Made by a program: the position numbers and the translations under genes. Shown here in pieces: positions 59,707 through 64,000 of a stretch of 64,000 nucleotides of DNA. The number at the start of each line of letters is the position of its first letter. The first letter of the stretch is position 1. The stretch is from Pseudomonadaceae bacterium. Lineage in GTDB: Bacteria > Pseudomonadota > Gammaproteobacteria > Pseudomonadales > Azotimanducaceae. The stretch spans positions 585,656 through 649,655 of the forward strand of contig JANSXA010000001.1 of NCBI GenBank assembly GCA_024743175.1, in the 5' to 3' direction. The notes beneath the pieces are model-generated. The model worked only from the letters and a program-made list of their open reading frames with translations. It made no database searches and was not told the DNA's origin.

Positions 59707-60365
59707 ATCTGCTTCTTCTGCGCCGCATCAGTCACACTGCCACTGAAATTATTCAGGATAAGAATTTTTTCAACCGACCCATCCGGCAGAGCTTCGCGCA
59801 ACCAGGGCAGCAGCTCATCTACCAGGTCATCGGCTACCAGAAACCAGGGCTTTGCGTCCGGAAAGTGTTTTTCAATGAAAACGCCCAACGCTCGAACCGG
59901 TGTGCCGGTTGTTGTATCGAGCAATTGCGGCCATTTGAACTCTCCACTTCTGGCTGGACCTGGTGCGCTGTGCTGTCCTCGCCAATCTGCATAGCGCAGG
60001 ATATCTTTTGCATGTCTCATGCTGGTTGCACCGGCAACAGGACTGAACAACAGGATACTTGCGGTGCCTTTCGCCCATTGAAATTCAAGCGGCACAGGCG
60101 CCGGGGTCTCTGATAGTGCAGGCGTGGATTCAGGTCGGGCCTGGGGCTGCGGTACCTGAGTCTCGGGTACAGGTGCTGTCCCGGGTGGAGTTACTGTCTC
60201 GGGTAGAGATACTGCCTCGGCTACAGGTACTGACTCAGATACACGTGCTGCTGCTGGCGCAGCCTCATCAGCCGCCGGTCGCAGGTGCCAGACCTGCACA
60301 CCCATAGCAGCCAGCATCTTCGATCGTCGAAGATCCAAAATCTGCGGTTTTTCCTTGCCAGCCAT
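59679..60365 (-). CDS. Candidate DNA polymerase III psi subunit (HolD-like) with repeat linker
   Basis: A 228-residue protein not assignable by strong motif. The region LRRSKMLAAMGVQVWHLRP (about 12-30) resembles the chi-binding N terminus of E. coli HolD (QQLGITQWSLRRP). The C-terminal region WFLVADDLVDELLPWLREALP (about 174-194) resembles HolD's VMVANDLPALTDPLVSDVL. The location before rimI matches E. coli holD-rimI. Between them lies a Pro/Val/Glu-rich linker (about 35-90), built of 18-base repeats, that makes it much longer than the 137-residue E. coli protein. The call is inferred from position and weak similarity. Confidence 0.55.
   Translation of the reverse strand: MAGKEKPQILDLRRSKMLAAMGVQVWHLRPAADEAAPAAARVSESVPVAEAVSLPETVTPPGTAPVPETQVPQPQARPESTPALSETPAPVPLEFQWAKGTASILLFSPVAGATSMRHAKDILRYADWRGQHSAPGPARSGEFKWPQLLDTTTGTPVRALGVFIEKHFPDAKPWFLVADDLVDELLPWLREALPDGSVEKILILNNFSGSVTDAAQKKQIWQILQQIR
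60157..60246 (-). repeat. Five tandem 18-base units in the HolD-like gene
   Basis: Units begin at 60157, 60175, 60193, 60211 and 60229 (plus-strand consensus close to ACTGTCTCGGGTACAGGT). They encode hexapeptides on the minus strand such as VPVAEA, VSLPET and VTPPGT. The repeat sits in a disordered linker and is a likely place for unit-number variation. Confidence 0.8.
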
Positions 60366-60411
60366 GAGTTAGAATTCATCTCCTATTTGCAAACCTAAAA
60401 GCTCAGAACAC

Positions 60412-61476
60412 ATGCAATACCTTACCGACGACGTCCGCATCACAGGCATGCAGGAAGTCATTGCCCCGGAAGCGTTAATGTCAACGCTGCCCATCACCGC
60501 TGAAACCTCTTCCCTGGTATTTAACACCCGTGCAGAGCTGGCTCGAATTGTACATAAACAAGATGATCGCTTGCTGGTGATTATCGGTCCCTGCTCTATC
60601 CACGATCCTGATGCCGCGCTGGAATACGCTGAACGTCTGCGTGCCTGTGCAGCCCAGTATAAGTCTGAACTGCTGGTGGTGATGCGGGTGTACTTCGAAA
60701 AGCCAAGAACCATCGTGGGTTGGAAAGGCCTGATCAATGACCCGCATCTGGATAACTCATTTGAAATCAATGAAGGCCTCGCTATCGCACGCAAACTTCT
60801 ATTGGATATCAATGGGTTAGGCATTACTGCAGGAACAGAATTCCTTGATCCTATTTCGCCCCAGTATGTTGGCGATCTCGTCAGCTGGGGTGCAATTGGC
60901 GCACGCACAACGGAAAGTCAAATTCATCGTCAACTTGCATCAGGTCTGTCATGCCCTATCGGATTCAAGAACTCCACAGATGGCTCTACTCAGGTGGCGG
61001 TTGATGCCATTCGTTCTTCAGGACATTCGCACATTTTTCTGTCGGTCACCAAAAAAGGCCATTCAGCCATTTTTTCAACTTCGGGTAACCCTGACTGCCA
61101 CATTATTCTGCGCGGTGGCAGCAGCGGCACCAACTACGATCGAAAAAGCATCGATCAGACCCAGGAGAGGCTTGATGCGGCTGGCGTCAACAGCGGCGTC
61201 ATGGTGGATATGAGTCACGCCAACAGTGAGAAAGATCACAACAGACAAATGCAGGTCTGCGACTCAATCTGTGAGCAACTGGCAGACGGAAACAGGAATA
61301 TCATAGGCGTCATGGTTGAAAGCAATCTGGTTGCAGGACGGCAGAACATTCAGGCAGAACCCGACAAACTGACTTATGGGCAAAGTATCACAGATGCCTG
61401 TATCGGCTGGGAGGACAGCGAGCGGGTATTAGCTGACCTCAGCCGGGCGGTTGTCGCGCGCCGGTCCGCCAGATGA
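60412..61476 (+). CDS. 3-deoxy-D-arabino-heptulosonate 7-phosphate (DAHP) synthase, class I
   Basis: First enzyme of the shikimate pathway, joining PEP and erythrose 4-phosphate. The 354 residues belong to the AroF/AroG/AroH family. The motif VIIGPCSIHDP (about 58-68) is present, as are the metal-binding Cys in this loop, KPRTIVGWKGLINDP, and VDMSHANSEKDHNRQ near 265. The closest E. coli isoenzyme, and so the feedback inhibitor, cannot be told by eye. It diverges from the HolD-like gene and overlaps the convergent msrQ by 38 bases. Confidence 0.96.
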   Translation: MQYLTDDVRITGMQEVIAPEALMSTLPITAETSSLVFNTRAELARIVHKQDDRLLVIIGPCSIHDPDAALEYAERLRACAAQYKSELLVVMRVYFEKPRTIVGWKGLINDPHLDNSFEINEGLAIARKLLLDINGLGITAGTEFLDPISPQYVGDLVSWGAIGARTTESQIHRQLASGLSCPIGFKNSTDGSTQVAVDAIRSSGHSHIFLSVTKKGHSAIFSTSGNPDCHIILRGGSSGTNYDRKSIDQTQERLDAAGVNSGVMVDMSHANSEKDHNRQMQVCDSICEQLADGNRNIIGVMVESNLVAGRQNIQAEPDKLTYGQSITDACIGWEDSERVLADLSRAVVARRSAR

Positions 61477-62068
61477 AGCGAGCGCTTCCTGCCCATCGTT
61501 CGACACACAGCAGGACAAACCAGAGACTGTAAAGGGCAACTTCCAGGTAACCATCGCGGGTAAGCCACCACAGATGCACCAGCGCAGAGCCTATGGCTAG
61601 GTATATGAGCTGGTGCAGTTGATACCAGCGCGCTCGCAGGCGGCGCTGCCAACCCCGTGTAGAGGTTAAGGTCATCAGCAGCAGACAGAAAAACGCAAGC
61701 ATACCCGCGGTGATGTACGCCCGTTCAACAAAATCTTCAAACAGTGCCTGCCAGGATAAATTCAGGTAAAACACCAGATAGCTGGCGATATGCAGGACAA
61801 CATACGCAAACGCAAACAATCCGACCATGCGACGACTACGCAGCCATCCGGAAAAACCGGTCCAGCGCCGCATGGGTGAAATTGTAAAGGCAATCAGTAC
61901 CATCACCAGAGACCACTCTCCCAGGTAATGCACCAGCGTCTCGCCAGCATCCGGACCTAAGCCGGTACCTGGCTGATTGATATCAAGTTGCACCCGCCAG
62001 GCTAACCAAAGCAATGGCGCACTGAGCAGCGACGCCAGAACAACTTTCAGGGTCAGAGCTGGTTTCAA
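61439..62068 (-). CDS. msrQ: Haem-binding subunit MsrQ (YedZ)
   Basis: Membrane b-type cytochrome that delivers quinol electrons to MsrP. The 209 residues contain five to six hydrophobic helices. The ferric-reductase-like pattern has His residues in [27 protein letters not shown] and ALVHLWWL. The N-terminal helix is [21 protein letters not shown]. Its start overlaps the msrP stop by four bases. Confidence 0.94.
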   Translation of the reverse strand: MKPALTLKVVLASLLSAPLLWLAWRVQLDINQPGTGLGPDAGETLVHYLGEWSLVMVLIAFTISPMRRWTGFSGWLRSRRMVGLFAFAYVVLHIASYLVFYLNLSWQALFEDFVERAYITAGMLAFFCLLLMTLTSTRGWQRRLRARWYQLHQLIYLAIGSALVHLWWLTRDGYLEVALYSLWFVLLCVERWAGSARFIWRTGARQPPG

Positions 62069-62985
62069 TAGTATTTGGCGAGATCCATACCTGCGTACAA
62101 ACCGGCCACCTCATCAGCATAGCCATTAAATGGCAGCGTGGGACGTGTGTTGGGATCAAACAAAGTACTTGGCAGACGACGTTCGCTTGCCTGACTCCAA
62201 CGAGGATGACTCACCGCCGGGTTCACATTCGCATAAAAGCCATATTCGTTAGGTGCCAGCATATTCCATGTATTGCGCGGCTGACGTTCGGTAAACCGAA
62301 TGCTGACTATCGACTTGATGGATTTAAAACCATACTTCCACGGCACCATCAACCGCCAGGGCGCACCGTTCTGATTGGGTAATGTTTTTCCATACATCCC
62401 GGTGACCATTATGGTCAGCGGATGGTACGCCTCATCTAGACGCAACCCTTCTACATATGGCCACTCGATACCGGAAAAGAAACTGCGCTGGCCGCGCATC
62501 TCCGATGGACGCAGTAGAGTTTTGAACTCAACAAATCTGGCATTACCGTTCGGTTCAAACTGCTGCAGGATATTTTTCAGGGGAATACCCATCCAGGGCA
62601 CAACCATAGACCAGGCTTCTACACAGCGGAAACGATAGATACGTTCTTCTACTGTCATGCCTTTGATGATGTCGTCAAAATCAAACTCGCCGGTTTTACC
62701 CGCTTCACCAGAAACCGTGACGCGCCAGGGTTCCGTAGTGAGTTCATGCGCGTAGCGTGCCGGATCACCTTTGTCAGTACCAAACTCATAAAAATTATTG
62801 TACGACGTAGCGATCTGCTCAGGCGTAACGTCGTCGTCAGGTTGCAGGCCAGCTGAAGCCGGTGAAACCAGTGACGCGCCAGCAGCAAGCGCTGCGCTGT
62901 TCCTCATAAACGCACGCCGGTTCAGAAAAAGAGATTCCGGTGTTATTTCAGAGCTGGGGATTGACGCGGGTTCATATCGGGACAT
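62065..62985 (-). CDS. msrP: Periplasmic methionine sulfoxide reductase MsrP (YedY)
   Basis: Mo-molybdopterin enzyme that repairs oxidised methionines in periplasmic proteins. A Tat signal ([18 protein letters not shown], about 22-40) is present. The Mo-ligand Cys is in [14 protein letters not shown] (about 140). The [30 protein letters not shown] and [19 protein letters not shown] segments match the family. It has 306 residues and is transcribed ahead of msrQ. Its cofactor would need moaB-type enzymes; moaB is in this window. Confidence 0.96.
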   Translation of the reverse strand: MSRYEPASIPSSEITPESLFLNRRAFMRNSAALAAGASLVSPASAGLQPDDDVTPEQIATSYNNFYEFGTDKGDPARYAHELTTEPWRVTVSGEAGKTGEFDFDDIIKGMTVEERIYRFRCVEAWSMVVPWMGIPLKNILQQFEPNGNARFVEFKTLLRPSEMRGQRSFFSGIEWPYVEGLRLDEAYHPLTIMVTGMYGKTLPNQNGAPWRLMVPWKYGFKSIKSIVSIRFTERQPRNTWNMLAPNEYGFYANVNPAVSHPRWSQASERRLPSTLFDPNTRPTLPFNGYADEVAGLYAGMDLAKYY

Positions 62986-63029
62986 TGAAAGCCTGCAGTT
63001 TCTGGCTGAGTTGGGAGGTTAGGCCCTGC

Positions 63030-63878
63030 TTAGGCTTTTAAGTTCCGTCTGCGCGTACGCTTCCAGACATACAGAACAGGGCCGGAGAAAGCGTAAGTGA
63101 TCGCCAGGAACAGCAGCACCGTCGGCGGATCTATCATGAGAATAGAAAAACCGAGCACTACAAACACAAGGGTTACAAAAGGCACCCGATCCTTGAAGTT
63201 AATCAGTTTCGGTGAGAAATAGGTGAAGTTTGAAACCATCAACAGGCCTGCAAGGATTGTAATCGCAGCCATAATCCCGGAGCCGACCAGGCCGGGTACG
63301 CCGCCACCATATTCAACCCAGGCCCAGATGCTGCAGGCGATAATTGCTGCAGCTGAAGGGCTGGCTAAACCGGTAAAACTGGCGTTATCACCCTTGGTGT
63401 TGAATCGGGCTAAACGCAGTGCAGCACACGCCATATAAACAAACGTGGCCACCCAACCCAGTTGGCCGAGACTGGACAGGCCCCATGAAAAAGCGACCAG
63501 AGCTGGCGCCACGCCAAACGCGACCATGTCCGACAAACTGTCATACTCAGCGCCAAACTGGCTTTCCGTGTTGGTCAGGCGCGCTACACGACCATCCGCG
63601 GTGTCCAACGCACCAGCAACAAATATCGCCAGCGAAGCAGCAACAAAGTTGCCGTTCATGCCGGCAACAATGGCATAAAAGCCTGCAAACAGAGCTCCGG
63701 TAGTGATGAGATTAGGCAGCAGATAGATGCCTCGCTTGCGAAAGCGCTCGCGGCGACTCATCTGACCAGGGTCATCACCCTCTTCATCGTGTTCTGCTGT
63801 CGCACTGTCGCCATCCGGGTCCGCGTACTCTTCGACTTCTGGTACCACGCGCAAAGATTTATCCTCTCGATCAGACAT
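63030..63878 (-). CDS. pssA: CDP-diacylglycerol-serine O-phosphatidyltransferase
   Basis: Integral membrane CDP-alcohol phosphatidyltransferase that makes phosphatidylserine. The catalytic motif D-G-x2-A-R-x8-G-x3-D-x3-D is complete in DGRVARLTNTESQFGAEYDS (about 92-111), with the final Asp following. Six or so hydrophobic segments lie between about 50 and 270. The N-terminal 45 residues are acidic and cytoplasmic, and the C terminus is basic (KRTRRRN). The length of 282 residues matches the Gram-positive-like PssA (type II) rather than the E. coli soluble type I. Confidence 0.93.
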   Translation of the reverse strand: MSDREDKSLRVVPEVEEYADPDGDSATAEHDEEGDDPGQMSRRERFRKRGIYLLPNLITTGALFAGFYAIVAGMNGNFVAASLAIFVAGALDTADGRVARLTNTESQFGAEYDSLSDMVAFGVAPALVAFSWGLSSLGQLGWVATFVYMACAALRLARFNTKGDNASFTGLASPSAAAIIACSIWAWVEYGGGVPGLVGSGIMAAITILAGLLMVSNFTYFSPKLINFKDRVPFVTLVFVVLGFSILMIDPPTVLLFLAITYAFSGPVLYVWKRTRRRNLKA

Positions 63879-63906
63879 GTTTCACCTGTGCAGTCATCGA
63901 ATTAGC

Positions 63907-63925
63907 GGTGCGCACAATGCGCACC
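63907..63925. repeat. Inverted repeat upstream of pssA
   Basis: GGTGCGCA, a three-base loop and TGCGCACC form a perfect 8-bp stem, 29-47 bases upstream of the pssA start. No T-run follows on either strand, so it is not a simple terminator. A leader hairpin or a binding site is possible. The remaining 63,926-64,000 shows no gene. Confidence 0.45.
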
Positions 63926-64000
63926 TGGGTTCGTCTGTGAACACTATCTTAGACGATGCCTCGAATTGCCGCCCTTGTCTAATTTCCACAAAGAGCGTCT

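Overview
The window reads as one chromosomal segment of a Gram-negative gammaproteobacterium. The evidence is lipoproteins with BamB- and LptF-type outer-membrane machinery, type IVa pilus genes, RodZ, HolC and IscR. Gene order from guaB to valS (1-32,500) closely follows the Pseudomonas chromosome: guaB, xseA, der-bamB-yfgM-hisS, rodZ-pilF-rlmN-ndk, iscS-iscR, trmJ, suhB, secFD-yajC-tgt-queA, tRNA-Leu, lptF, pepA-holC-valS. FabY-type and thiolase genes and large acyl-CoA metabolism genes suggest a heterotroph, probably marine, of the Pseudomonadales/Cellvibrionales/Oceanospirillales kind. The exact taxon cannot be fixed from the sequence alone.

Layout. 1-3,747: guaB (cut by the window edge), xseA and an M23 peptidase. 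3,748-11,863: a long minus-strand run for ribosome assembly (der), outer membrane (bamB, yfgM), tRNA charging (hisS), cell shape (rodZ), pilus (pilF), RNA methylation (rlmN) and nucleotide balance (ndk). 11,978-13,766: iscS and iscR with a near-consensus IscR type 1 site. 13,763-20,742: trmJ, suhB, and the queuosine/Sec operon queA-tgt-yajC-secD-secF. 20,869-29,722: a GAF-phosphatase-STAS regulator, tRNA-Leu(CAA) with a duplicated 3' end, two thiolase-family genes, RDD protein, lptF, pepA, holC and a small acidic protein. 29,733-32,516: valS. 32,535-42,275: a minor pilin operon (pilE-fimT-pilV-pilW-pilX-pilY1 and a small PilY2-like gene) with a 2018-residue PilY1. 42,402-47,646: quinone oxidoreductase, hisF-hisH, hemH, LysR regulator and TSUP transporter. 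47,621-56,219: a giant single-chain biotin-dependent carboxylase, moaB, a thiolase and fabY. 56,254-63,878: SirB1-like protein, response regulator, prfC, rimI, a candidate holD, DAHP synthase, msrP-msrQ and pssA.

What stands out. Compared with the familiar gammaproteobacterial order, several genes are missing from their usual slots: ispG (between rodZ and hisS), iscU/iscA/hscB/hscA/fdx (between iscS and ndk), cysE (between trmJ and iscR), lptG (beside lptF) and hisA (between hisH and hisF). IscS also lacks the C-terminal tail that in E. coli binds IscU, while IscR and its operator look intact. The most unusual proteins are the CT-alpha/CT-beta/BC/BCCP carboxylase in one chain, the cadherin-like-repeat PilY1, and a possible DNA polymerase III psi subunit with an expanded repeat linker. 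No insertion sequence, CRISPR array, rRNA or prophage was seen. The only hint of past integration is the repeated 3' end of tRNA-Leu.
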